Of a DNA stretch of 64,000 nucleotides, positions 47,796 through 59,364 are shown piece by piece (positions within the stretch are counted from its first letter, which is position 1; each line of letters starts with the position of its first letter). A model generated the notes under the pieces. The model saw nothing but the letters and a program-made list of their open reading frames with translations, was not told where the DNA came from and made no database searches. This stretch comes from Hymenopellis radicata (taxonomy: Eukaryota; Basidiomycota; Agaricomycetes; Agaricales; Physalacriaceae): assembly GCA_015501595.1 (NCBI GenBank), contig JADNRX010000021.1, positions 275,584 to 339,583 on the forward strand. The letters are read 5' to 3'. The position numbers were made by a program, and so were the translations under genes.

Positions 47796-50700
47796 ATGGA
47801 TCAGTGGCATGAAAGTTCTGAAGACGAGACCAACCAGGAACCTCAGGCAAACAACAGAAAAAGGAGTAGCCGAGGTCCGTCGTCGTTTTCCGGTTCTGGC
47901 GCATTTTTAACTTCCAGCCCCGCAGCCTGCGACCAATGTAGGAAAACCAAGAGCAAGTGTGAACGCGGACCCGGTGACTCACCACAATGCAAGAGTTGCT
48001 CTCAGACTGGCACAGGTCAATCATTGTGCTATTCTGCTTGTTGAATTCATACTGATGTTAGGTTATGAGCAGCATGTACATTTCTTGGTATGCCGCCATA
48101 TCCTTTGGTGGTACATTTCTCATCAGTTATCAGGCCCCAGTTACAAACGCGGTCCGCCTAAAGGCTACATACATGCCATAGAACAGCGTTGGCATCAGGT
48201 CGAATCTCTTCTGGGCGCTATCATGCAGTGCACAGACCCTCGTGTCCAAAATATCGTCCAAGAGTTACGGCAGGATGAACTGGCGCGGGAGATACTAGGG
48301 CGAGTTGACACAGGACCATACGTGAGCTCATGACCAAGAAGCATTGAATTAAACCTCAAACCAGGTGATGTCTTTCGCAGGGTCCGTCTGGGCGTAGTAA
48401 GCGGTTAGGCGCTACCAAAGAAGACTTTTTTGCCTCGGTCTTACGAAGTAATGAAGCATCCCCGACGCGAGACCCGTCGCGTTCACGACGACAATCAAGA
48501 GTATCGCGCGAAAAAGTTTCCTCCGCCCAAGGTAAGGGCTAATATGATCCGTTAAGCAGGCTGCTGATCATTTTATTCCAGATCGAGGGCTCGCCGTCGT
48601 TCCTACTCAAGAGTGGCAAGACAATTTAGCTGCTCGTCTATCATCTGGGTCTGCATCATCATCTTCCTCGACACCCTCCTCTTTATATCGGTTGCCCTCT
48701 TCGTCCAACAGCTCTATTCATAGCGAACCGGCAGCTCAAAGACGACGACTTAGTTCAAACGATGTTCCACCAAACCCCGATTGGAATAGCATGTACACGA
48801 TGGATCCCGTATCTGGTGAGCATTACCAAACATGTCCGCTCCATTCCGTTGACATTCGTACGGTAGAAAATGAGGAGCAGGATGGAGTTAATAGTGCAAC
48901 CGAGCACATTGGAGCGCTATCTTTGGACGAGAACCAAGAGGTAAGCGCAGCACACCAAAGATGTACGACCTTCAGTAATGTGAGATAGGTTCGGTACCAT
49001 GGCCGAGTGAGCGGCCTGCATTTATTGAGCAGAAACAGCCGCACGGATGATCGTAATGAAGGAGGGGTGTGGTAAGCGTTTCGAAGCCTTCCAGTGGCGT
49101 TGGCTCACTTCTCACAGGCGATTACCGATGGCTAGAGTCTGGCCCCCATCGAAAGACCATATCCTTCACGTGATGCAAGAAGAAGACGTCGACGTGCAAC
49201 TACCACCAACACATATTCAAGACCATTTAATCGAGCTCTACTTCGTATACATACACCCCGTTTACCCTGTTATTCATAAAGCCAGATTTTTGTCCGACTA
49301 CCGCTCATGGTACGCATCTATTTCGGTGTGTTTATTTAAATTCATTCCTTCTTTGTAGGCGTCAAGGGTATGTGGCGTCGACGGATTGACGAACGGGGCA
49401 CTCATCTGTTTATCTGATTTCCAGGGACATGCAGCTACAGCGTGACAGCCCCCCTCGAGATGCCAGCCCGAAGCCAGAGGCTTCACAACGATTATCACCA
49501 CTTCTACTTCTGTCCATGTTCGCCATCACTGCCCGATTTTCCGACCTCGAGTTACCGCTACCAGCCCCGGGCAAGATGTGGGAAGCGGGTCGCAACTATC
49601 AGGAAACTGCCAGAGGAATACTCAGTAAGTCCTGATACCATCTTTGAACGTGAGCTTAATAGGTCTCTAGCAAAAATATTTCATCGGTCTCGACCGTCGA
49701 CCGTACAGGCACTTCTTCTTCTGGGCTACCGAGAATTTGGGATAGGAAGCATGGAACAGGGATGGATCTATATTGGTGAGAGATTATTCGCTCGCTTCCG
49801 ACTGATTCCTCATAACCTGGACACACATTCTCAGGCATGGCTATTCGCATGGTAAATTGAATGATGATGTTTGGTGCTTCCACTCGCTAAAGCATCACCC
49901 ATCAGGCTATTGACTTGGGTCTGAATCGGAATTCGGATAATTGGCAAATACATGATGAACCTATGTTTACGGCTGATGAGACCCAGACGCGGCGACAGAT
50001 TTGGTGGGTTTGTACACTCGCCGACAGGTTGGTGGCCTGTCATTTATTGTTGAACCCAAGTTGACACATGACTGCTTGATAGATACAGCTCTATATACAT
50101 GGGTGCGACCTAGAGTGATGAAATCTTTGCGAACTAACCAACATTGTATTCAGGAAGGCCCATCATCATTCGAGACGATGATTTTGATACCCCCATCCCA
50201 ACCGTCACTCTGGTACGTCGAACCGCGGCGCTTTGTGGCTTCCCGCTGACTCCGATTGTAGGCGGACGAACAGCAACCTTGGCGTCCATTGTCATCGGAT
50301 GCTACCAGTGTGACCTACCCACCTACGCCTAATGTAGTTATGAGCTGCTTCCGAGGTACTGCAACACTCTGTGAGTTGTTCTCGCTGATATGATTGTATC
50401 AGTATCAGTAACCTTATTCACGAATCTCTCCAGGTGTCATTCTAGGTGCTATCATATCAAAAATTTATCCGGTCCGTCCGACACCAGGTGTCTCCCGTCG
50501 AGCACTTCTGGCGAGCTTCGAAACCCAGCTGGACCAATGGTACATCAGTTTACCTGAGCATCTTCGTTATGATTCCGCGAACAAGCGGAAAGTTCCACCG
50601 CCGCATGTGCTCTTCCTTCATATCAGGTACTGGGGCACTGTCCTTCTCCTGAATCGAGCATTGTAAGTGATTTACGGTTGTTATGTCTAAAATAGCGCTC

Positions 50701-51782
50701 ATGATCGCCTGTCAGCATTCCCAACTGGAAAGGGTAATTCCTTTTGTTATTAGCCTCCCACCTCTGACGGGTCATTGAATTCAGCGTCGAGTTCACAACG
50801 AAGCAGACCACACAGGAGCTCAAGTGCTTTGATCTTGCGCAAGGAGCCGCTAGTCACATCGCCGCGATAAGTAAGATTTGCCGACCTTGCCTGACGGCAC
50901 TAGAAGAAGCCTAAATCTGTTCACAGTCACTGCTTACCGCGAGACGTTTACTCTCCGGCGCACTTCCCCGTTCATTACGTCCTATATTCTCAGTGCTGGG
51001 TGAGCATAACGCCTGCGTAATGCTGTGTTCAATTCAATTGATATCATGATTTACAGCATCATGCATATCCTGACATGTCCGTGGTGGTTCCTTTTCGCCG
51101 GAACGCTAATACTGATTCCTATTTCCAGTAACTCTTCGGCCGTCGAACGTGCAGGCGTCTCTGGGCCTGCGTCAGTGTCTGGCAGCATTGAAAGAGATGG
51201 AGGTCAGTCAATTGATACCTCATCAGAAGAACCAGATACGACTAATAGAAATAGGTGGTTTGGCCTAGTGCGTCTCGTGCCTGGGATCTTTTGAGCGGAG
51301 TGCAGCTCAAGTGCGATGCTCCTCCAAAGGAGCACAGTACTTCTCCCGGAGGGCAGAAACGCCAGGCAGAAGTAGCTTTTGCGCCGGAGAAATCTTCGGA
51401 TTACCTGCAGCGTGAGGCGTTTGGGGGTCTCAACAACAACACACCGCCAGCTGAACAAATGCAACCACCGGAGCCAGGGGTCCAGGACTTGAGCACGCGG
51501 ATTATGGCTCACATGCTTGGGCTCGATATTCCGGGTATCGAACCATCAACTTCGTTCTATCCGGGATACGAATGGTGGCCGCGCAATGGACAGGGTCAGG
51601 GAGGATCCCAGCCTCTTTCCCCCGTTGTACCAGGACCCATAGACGCGAGCACGCTTCCCCCTCCAATGAGCATGACGGGCATGGGGTATCCTAATGGGCG
51701 AGCGGGGGAAGAATGGCTACAGCCCAATGGGGCGGTTGCGGGGATGCAGTATCCGTATAACTTTAATCAGTATGGACTCTGA
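47796..51782 (+). CDS. Zn2Cys6 fungal transcription factor
   Basis: This is a nuclear regulator with an N-terminal binuclear zinc cluster, ACDQCRKTKSKCERG...QCKSCSQTGTACTFL (47925-48087). Its last cysteine lies on a 15-nt exon (48073-48087). A linker/dimerisation part follows (GPSYKRGPPKGYIHAIEQRWHQVESLL), then a Ser-rich region, and the fungal-specific middle homology domain: YFVYIHPVYPVIHKARFL, STVQALLLLGYREFGIG, AIDLGLNRNSDNW, RRQIWWVCTLADR, GRPIIIRDDDFD and HIRYWGTVLLLNRAFIPNWKG. The last of these crosses an 18-nt exon at 50716-50733. The C-terminal tail is Pro/Gly-rich, ending PYNFNQYGL at 51782. About fifteen short introns are required. The layout fits the XlnR/Gal4-like class with the fungal_trans domain; target genes are unknown. 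Confidence 0.88.
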
Positions 51783-52334
51783 TAGACACTATAGACAGTC
51801 CACATGTACAGTACGAGTCGTAGGAGATATGTATCATCTGCTTCCGGTTTTGATGGGGGATGTTTTTTGTTGTGGGCTCAAATCTGCCGAGGTCAGTCTG
51901 CTAATTGATTTGGCCCGATATGGGGGATACTTTGTTCTCTGATTCTGATGGAGCCGGATCCACCGACGTGTTTTTATTTGTTTGAGTAACGTTGTCGCCG
52001 TGAGATCTGAATACATTTTTTGCCGAGCCGTTGCCGTTCCCAATCGGGACTGTGACTCGGTGTTACTTGGCCCATCCTTTTGGGAGAAAGTCGGAGAACA
52101 ACCTAGTGCTGCTGCATTTTCAGAGCCGCGGATGCATTGAAACAACACGTCGGAGAATAATCTGAGAGGCAAGCAATGCTGAACCTTCCAAGTGAGCGTA
52201 CCTGTCCCAATCGGGATGTCACTCAACTCTTTTTTGGAAAGTCCTAAATATGCTCTAATCTGATCGGTGGTTGGTCATCAGCGCATTCTGCCATTACTTA
52301 TACATAAGCGCCTACACTGTGTAGGCGAACCTTT
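51783..52334. promoter_or_regulatory. Intergenic region with two identical inverted half-site motifs
   Basis: The 12-mer TCCCAATCGGGA occurs at 52038-52049 and again at 52205-52216. It is a TCCC/GGGA inverted pair with a 4-bp spacer. Both copies lie upstream of the forkhead gene and downstream of the Zn2Cys6 gene. Symmetric half-sites of this kind suit a dimeric regulator. Confidence 0.4.
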
Positions 52335-53615
52335 ATGAGCCTCGCCACCGTGGCTACCCACCCCGCGATGTCAAGCCTCCGTAACATACTCAATCCAGAC
52401 GACTCGCGCCACCTCGCTGCCCGGTATGTTATCGTTGTCGTGCTTGTCGTCGTCGCTGACAGTCCCCAGGAGACTACAAATCAACGCCGACACCCTATCG
52501 CCTCCGCCGTCGAGCTCCCAGCGTCGCCCGCCTCTGCAAACAGTAACCACACGCTCGACGCCATGCAGGACGTGGACCAGCTGGATCCGGAGCCCATGGA
52601 GCCTGAAGTGCAGCCATGGCAGTACCAGGATCACGAACCACACCCAAATTGCCCTGACACGCTTGACTGCCTCCCAGACACTGATGGCCGGCCCCAGCAC
52701 ACGCTGCCCGTCATTCTCCGCTGCGCCATACTGGGCAGTCCTCGAAAACGCCTCACTATCCGTGAAATATACGCCGCCATGGAGGGCAAGTACGCATACT
52801 ACCGTTCTGCAGGACCGACATGGAAAGTGAGTAATTCTTTCAAATTTTCGCGAATATCTAACGGATATGTATCGTAGCAATCCGTCCGACACCATCTCTC
52901 GCTGAATCGTCTGTTTGAGCGCCAGCCACGGCCAGTTACTGATCCAGGCTTTGGGTCGTACTGGACGGTAAACCTTTTGGCTCCACCTGGGACCAAACGT
53001 CCGCGCAAGCGTGGGCGCCCTAACAAGGAGAAGGAGGCAGCCCTCCAGGCCAAGAAGCGAGGCCGTCCACGGAACAAGGAAGGGCCGTATGGCTCGCCCA
53101 CGACCGACCGATCCATGCACGACGAAGAGGATTTTGATGACGAGGGCCAAGGAACAGAGGAGGATGAATTCGAAAGTGAAGAAGACGCGTCGATGCAACT
53201 CGACCGTCGTCCACCTCATTCATCACAGTCGCATCCGCATCAGACTCAGTCACAGTATCCCCCTCCCGCCGCATCCTCATCCATGGTTCGGAACCCATTC
53301 CCAATCGACCCTAGCGACGACGCGAAAAATAATCTGATTGAGCGCTTGCAGATCGAGGTCGCGGGACTTCGACGTCAATCCGCGGAGGCAGTTTCTCTGT
53401 CTATACGTCTCACGGACCAACTTGCGCAGGCGCAGGGTGCAGAATCTCGCGCAAAGGCCAGTCTTCGCACTCTCGAGTTCCTGCTCGAGGAAGAATCCAG
53501 AAAGCGTCGTGAAGCCGAGAGAGACGCCGACGAAGAGGCGGATCTCAGACGCGGGATGGAGGAGCAGTTGAAGGAGCTGCGTATGCGCCTGTCTACTGCC
53601 TCTCGACCGCCGTGA
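52335..53615 (+). CDS. Forkhead transcription factor with AT-hooks and coiled coil
   Basis: This is a nuclear DNA-binding protein of about 395 residues. The forkhead domain spans about 52700-52980: LRCAILGSPRKRLTIREIYAAMEGKYAYYR, then across an intron WKQSVRHHLSLNRLFERQPR and GSYWTVNL. Two AT-hook-like basic motifs follow (KRPRKRGRPNK and KKRGRPRNK, about 52995-53080), then an acidic stretch (HDEEDFDDEGQGTEEDEFE) and a C-terminal coiled coil (LIERLQIEVAGLRRQSAEA onward). A 39-nt stretch at about 52422-52460 has intron signals and is also open in frame, so both forms would be translated. The second intron (52828-52878) is required for the forkhead recognition helix. Confidence 0.88.
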
Positions 53616-54361
53616 TTTCTGTTGATATGTACGCCTTTACTTCGACTGTTGGTTCTCGACTTTACGCGTCTGAGCAAGTTGTCTATACACGCCTCTGGTT
53701 TTCAAGTTTTTCCAAGTCGATTATGCAACTTTTTCATCTGGTTTCTGGGGTGCAACGATACACGACGCACGTCCCAGTATCCCTGACATGTTATCACCTG
53801 TGTAAACCAGGAAGACTCCTCCTATGGAATTCGACGGGGAAAGCCCCTAGCAGCATGTACATAGCTCTGATAACGCTATATCTGTAGATCGTATTTACTT
53901 TTCAACGTATACTTGTATTCTTGATTCTCAGTACCCTGTGCTCTTCCAGCTGTTTTCGGTGACAATGGTGGTCTGAATGACAATGATGAACCGATAGAGC
54001 GGGAGAATCACGTTAGTGTTGATTGTATGGCAGGTAAGATGTTCATTGTGACTCGGAAAGGCATGCGACGCCCGCGCCGAGCATCTAAGAATGTCAAGCA
54101 AGTCCCCGAATACCCACGGAAAAAAACCAAACTTGACACAATAAAGTGCTTCTTGTATGCTTGGGGGTAATACCGACATGGGAACAACAAACCGGGGCTT
54201 GTCTGGAATTACACGCCCGAGCATGTCTTTTTTTGGACAATAGACATTGTCGCTCAATGGGGTTGGCATTTCTGATGGACGGAGCAGACGGAGACCAAAC
54301 AGTTCTCGGTCACACGTCACGCCTCAAGTTTTTCAATTCCTTTTTGGAAACTGCCATTAAG
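53616..54361. other. Intergenic stretch
   Basis: This contains the 3' flank of the forkhead gene and the promoter of UTP13. The opposite strand has a frame of 130 codons (53928-54320) without a domain or initiation context. No feature is supported. Confidence 0.45.
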
Positions 54362-57281
54362 ATGGCTATAGCTGGAAAGTCACTCAAGACCGCGTACGTG
54401 ATAGTCTCCAGGTAAAATGATGAGCTTTGACTCTCCATAGGTTCAAGAAAGCGCGTACAATACCCCCACTGTACACAGGCGGACCGGTCGCAATTACTTC
54501 GGACGGACAGAGACTGATCACTTGTGTCGGGGAAGAACTTTTGCTCACAGATACCTCCACCGGAACTCAGATAGCATCTTTTGCTGGTGTGAGTTTTCCA
54601 AATTGTCTCAGTTGCCTGAAACTCACTCCTCAGACAGGATACTCAATCCATCACATCAATCTGTGTCTCCCCGTCGTCGTCCCATCTGCTGGTCTTCAGT
54701 TCATCTCTGTCCTTACGAATTTTTGAGCTCCCTCGGTCTCTTGATGTTGTATCAAAGCCCGTACAGCCGATCCGTGTCATAGCCAAAGCCCACGAGGCAC
54801 CCGTGCACGTCTGTACAACAGATCCTACTTCCACTTACCTGGCATCTGGCTCGGCAGACGGCGTCGTAAAAGTCTGGGACATCATCCGCGGATACGTTAC
54901 CCATGTCTTCAAGGGACATGGGGGTGTCGTCAGTGCAATCACGTTTAACTATCCTCAAGATCCGTCTTCAGTTAGCCAGCGCGCACAAATGCAGCTCATC
55001 ACCGCGTCTGTTGATACTCGGATACGAATATTTGAGCTTTCGGAAGCTTCGAGAGCTACAAGCAAGCCTGGAGCAGTTCTCGAAGGCCATGTATCCGTTC
55101 CGCGAGCTCTCGACGTGTCTTCAGACGGGAAATGGCTCATTAGCGGCGGCCGCGATTCCGTCGTGCTCGTATGGGACTTGTCATCTATGAACCTGCAAAC
55201 TGGATCGAAGCGAAAAGGGAAAGACAGGGAAGCCGTTCCCCGTCTGTTGAAGACTATTCCCATTCTTGAGCGCGTGGAGGCAGCGGGACTGTTGGAATAC
55301 GACGAAGATCTGACAGGTTCCCCTTCAGACCCCACTAACCTTCGCTTCTACACCGGCGGAGAGAACGGGGTGATAAAAATATGGAGCGTCCGCGAGGGAA
55401 CGGTCCTGTTCACGCTCGGCACAGAGGGTTCTCAGATTTCTGATGATCAGGAGGAGCAACGCCAGATCGTAGACGTTTTGTAAGCCATCTTTCATCCCAC
55501 TCCAGGATGTTCCGAGCTGACTCGGTTTGTTAGATACAATCCTGCGACTTCGGGGCTGATATCCGTTCACGCGGACCAAAATATTCTCTTCCATTCTCTC
55601 ACCTCGCATGCTCTGACGAGGCAACTGATCGGGTACAATGATGAAATCGTTGACGCCACTTTCCTGTCCTCACAGAGCAAGGACTCTCACATTGCCATCG
55701 CGACAAATTCTTCTCTTATCCGCGTCTATTCATCTTCGACATTTGATGCGCGTTTACTAGAGGGCCACAAGGAAATTGTGCTCTGCGTCGACCATAGCGC
55801 TGATGGCCGGCTTTTGGCGAGTGGCAGCAAGGACCGCACAGCCAGAATATGGGCGCCAATAGAATCCTCGTCAGATTGGGGCTATGGCTGCGTCGCAGTC
55901 TGCGAAGGCCACGCGGAGAGTGTGGGAGCCATTGCCATGTCAAGGAAATTGGAGGAAGAGTCGTCATCCGCCACGCCACGGTTCCTGTTTACCGGCAGTC
56001 AGGACCGGACTATAAAGATGTGGGATGTATCTTCGGTTGCTACCACTGCGTCAGATGGCGTCGACGTGGAGCGCTGTAAAAGTCTGACGACACTGAAGGC
56101 GCACGACAAGGACATCAACTCGTTGGATGTCGCTCCGAATGATAGGTATCTCGTCTCCGGTTCGCAAGATCGCACGGCGAAGATATTCGAGATCGAGTAT
56201 GTGAATGGAGCACGCGGTGTTTCTGGGTCTCTCAAACATATCGGGACCTGCAAGGGGCACAAGCGTGGCGTGTGGAGCGTCAAGTTTGGGCGTGCGGAGA
56301 GGGTGTTGGCTACGGGCAGCGGGGACAAGACGGTGAAGTTGTGGAATTTGGAGGACTTTTCGTGTGTGAAGACGTTCGAGGGCCACACCAATTCCGTTCT
56401 GCGGGTTGATTTCATTAATTTCGGGATGCAGCTGGTCAGCGCAGGCTCGGATGGACTTGTCAAGGTCTGGAACGTGAAAGACGAAGAGTGCATGGTCACC
56501 ATGGACAACCACGAGGACAAGGTAAACTCTATTTCTTGTGGTTCGCGTCGGTGACTTATAGCGTTATATAGGTGTGGGCATTGGCCGTCAGTGCGGACGA
56601 CTCGACCATCGTTTCTGGCGCTGCAGACTCTGTGATAACGTTCTGGCAAGACAACACAATCGAAGAGCAGAGCGCGAAGGAAACTCAACGTGCGGACCTT
56701 GTCTCGAAGTAAGAGTCTGTTTTTCGTTCCGAACGTCTCGATTAAATGCCATTTCTAGAGAGCAAGATTTCCAAAACTATATGTCTCTGCGAGACTACCG
56801 ACGCGCCATCTCTCTAGCATTGGCGATGGAGCAACCTGGCCGTCTTTTGTCGTTGTTCCGTGATTTACACGCATCTCAGGATCCTGCGTCAATCTCAGGC
56901 AGCACGTCAGTCGACGAGGTGATCAGAACACTCTATGGCCCTGATCTCGCAAAGCTTCTGCGGTATGTCAGGGACTGGAATGCCAACGCCAAAACAAGCG
57001 CGGTTGCTCAACAGGTGCTGTACACGGTCGTCAAGATGCGCACAGCGGAAGATGTCAGTAAGGCGTTCCATGTGCAGATCGGAGACGATGGTGTCGATAC
57101 GGCCAAGGCCAGCACGGCATTAAAGGAACTCGTCGACGCCTTGCTGCCCTATACGGAGCGGCATCTGTCGCGCATGGACAAGCTTGTGCAGGAAAGCTAC
57201 ATGATCGATTACGTTCTGAGCGAGATGGACGATGGCATGTTCGATGGGGGCGATGAAGAAATGGATGTGGATGGTCTATAG
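54362..57281 (+). CDS. UTP13: U3 snoRNP-associated WD-repeat protein Utp13 (TBL3)
   Basis: This is a subunit of the UTP-B complex of the small-subunit processome, needed for early 18S rRNA processing in the nucleolus. The start MAIAGKSLKTAFKKAR spans an intron. Twelve or more WD-type repeats follow, for example YLASGSADGVVKVWDI (54840), WLISGGRDSVVLVWDL (55135), LLASGSKDRTARIWAP (55811), FLFTGSQDRTIKMWDV (55984), YLVSGSQDRTAKIFEI (56146), VLATGSGDKTVKLWNL (56304) and LVSAGSDGLVKVWNV (56431). The C-terminal Utp13 domain (YMSLRDYRRAISLALAMEQP through MDDGMFDGGDEEMDVDGL) is complete. Six introns join in phase; the second must end at the later acceptor TCAGACAG (about 54640) to keep frame. Confidence 0.93.
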
Positions 57282-57415
57282 CTATTACTCGTACGAGTCG
57301 CTGAAAAGTACTTTATATATTTAAGGTAACAAGTAAATATATCTGTTAATATCGTTCCTCCACCAAGAATACAACTGTTCAAGACCAAGAGAAGGATCTA
57401 GTAGCCACCACCGTT

Positions 57416-58291
57416 TCAACCCTTTTGTATCTTGCCCACCCGACAACCCAGAACGCTGTTTATTATCAAGACCCAGCTTCCAGCGGCAAGGTTTTCTGGT
57501 GTATAGTCATGGCCGGGCTTGGTCTCCCTGAGCCGCCCCTGCTCTACGAGCCACCGCCGAAGGACACCAGGTAGACAACCGGTTCTCTCGTGTGGTGTAT
57601 ACCAGTAGCCCGACTTGTAGAAGGCTATATTTGATATAGAGCCTTCTGTTAAGCAGCGGTCGTTATTATAGATGATGACTTCGGATGTGAGATCGGGAGA
57701 GGGTAGAATTGGCAGACCTGCACGGGCGCGGGCATCGTCGTAGTGTTTGCGATGTGTGGTCTTTGTGTAGGTGAATATGGAGGGAGGAGTGGGCTGGGTG
57801 TCTATGCGGACATCAAAGATGGTGCCGTACTGTTTGCCGGTATCTGTGTCCGGATTGAAGAAGGTGGCGGCTGTTGGGTCTTTGGTGGCACTAGCCAGGG
57901 AGGGGTGGGGGAGGCAGAGACGCGGAGGGTCCCCGACTGGCCGAGTGTGAATCGGACCTGGAGTGATATGCACACAATCTGAGAATCAGTGCAGAATGCA
58001 ATCGGGAGGCTGGCCAACCTTGTACGCGTCTGCGGCGGGCTCGGCGGCGTTCGCGACGGCGTCGAGGGCGGCGGATTTGAAGGATTCGTAGGAGGGAAAA
58101 GCGGCGAGCGCCTCCGTCCAGCGATGATCCTCGGCGGCCTTTCTGAGGCGCTCGTAGTGGTAGGGGAGAACGAGGAAGGGCGAGCGTTTGTATGCATCGA
58201 ACGAGTCCTTATTCCAGGACAGATGCTCCAACTGGCGGTCGTACCGCGTTGACGTGAGTAGCTCGAATTGTGGATTCATCGAAGCCGCCAT
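57416..58291 (-). CDS. ABZ2: Aminodeoxychorismate lyase, class IV aminotransferase fold (one-base frame break)
   Basis: This PLP enzyme makes p-aminobenzoate from 4-amino-4-deoxychorismate for folate synthesis. The first part (MAASMNPQFELLTSTRYD through FLVLPYHYERLRKAAEDH) gives the N-terminal FELLxSxR pattern. Across the intron after AADAYK the fold continues VRFTLGQSGTLRVSASPTPP. At 57898-57900 one base is missing in a C run; the next frame continues LASATKDPTAATFFNPDTD. The PLP-lysine region is TKTTHRKHYDDARARAG, followed by EVIIYNNDRCLTEGSISNIAFYKSG and GCLPGVLRRWLVEQG. The protein has about 280 residues. It converges on UTP13, about 130 bp between the two stops. Confidence 0.87.
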
Positions 58292-59364
58292 CGGTCACGC
58301 GTTACTTGCGAGGCGTGGTTACCAAAAGGGCCCCCCCTTTCAACTCGGAAATTAATTTCTTTCATCGGCGGTGTCTCGAGAAACATATACGGTTCATACA
58401 TAGTCCACACGGCCAATCGATCCTTGCGATCTAGTACTCCCGCAAAGTACAATGCACCCATGGAGCAAGTCATTTCTACATTGCCCCATACTCTCATTCC
58501 CTTGTATATAGTTGGCCGGCTGTGACCTGTGAGTCCGTTCGGCAGGTCCTGGTATCCTCCTCTGGGTCCATTTATCCCCAATCTGAATAACGGGATTGAC
58601 ACGGAATCTAGACAGCGTATCAAGCAATTTTATAATGCGTCGGAGATAGGTGTCTGACGGACCACCGTCTGACGGTCTTTATAAACTGGCGCCCACTCAT
58701 CACCACACCGATGGCCGCCACTGGCTGAAGTCCCGCATCCACAAGTTGATTTCATTCTTCGGACATCGTTCCTGTTCTGTTCTAATTCACACTTTTCTTC
58801 TTGTGATATGGATCGTTGCTGGGATACTCTTACTTGAAGTTGTCCCATTGATCAACCTCGTTCCACAACTGGTACTAGTACGCTTATCCATGTCTCGTAA
58901 TCCCGTGTCTTTACAAGTACTCGGGCATGTTAGCCCATCTACATCAAGGTGTGAAATGGTGAAGACTTGACATCCCACATCCCCGCATCTTTAAGCTCAA
59001 TACTCTTCACCCCAGTTCTGCTACTGCTGTTATTGAGCGGCGCTGACATGACTCTGAGCGATACCCTTTCGGCAGTCCCACCCAAACGCCAGTACCCACA
59101 GTCTGGCATGACTCCGATCCTTTGTGGGGTCAGCGCCTTTCATGGATGCCGGCGGTGGAGACTTATGCCAGTGCAGACTGTATCGAGTACTGCTGTATGC
59201 TGTGGCCCTTCTCGTATCTAAATGGGCGGTGTAGACCCAAAAAGGGCACAGGCGGCGGACGCGGGAAGACACGTGCTATGCCGGGATATAGTATAAAGTC
59301 ATAGTTCGGCAGCGATGACCCTATTATCACTGGTTACCTCCTACAGTAACAGCATAGAGTAACC
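58292..59364. other. Divergent intergenic stretch with a possible small membrane-protein frame
   Basis: A plus-strand frame at 58650-58970 encodes about 106 residues with one strongly hydrophobic segment (about 58790-58880). No homologous family, splice partner or strong start context is seen, so I do not call it a gene. The rest is the promoter space of ABZ2 and the NBR1-like gene. Confidence 0.35.

Noticed and set aside
52371..53219. A 282-codon minus-strand frame opposite the forkhead gene
   Set aside because: It lies antisense to a clear forkhead/AT-hook coding region and has no domain of its own.
58650..58970. A 106-residue membrane protein gene
   Set aside because: One hydrophobic segment is not enough. 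No conserved family, intron or continuation was found, so it is kept only as a note.
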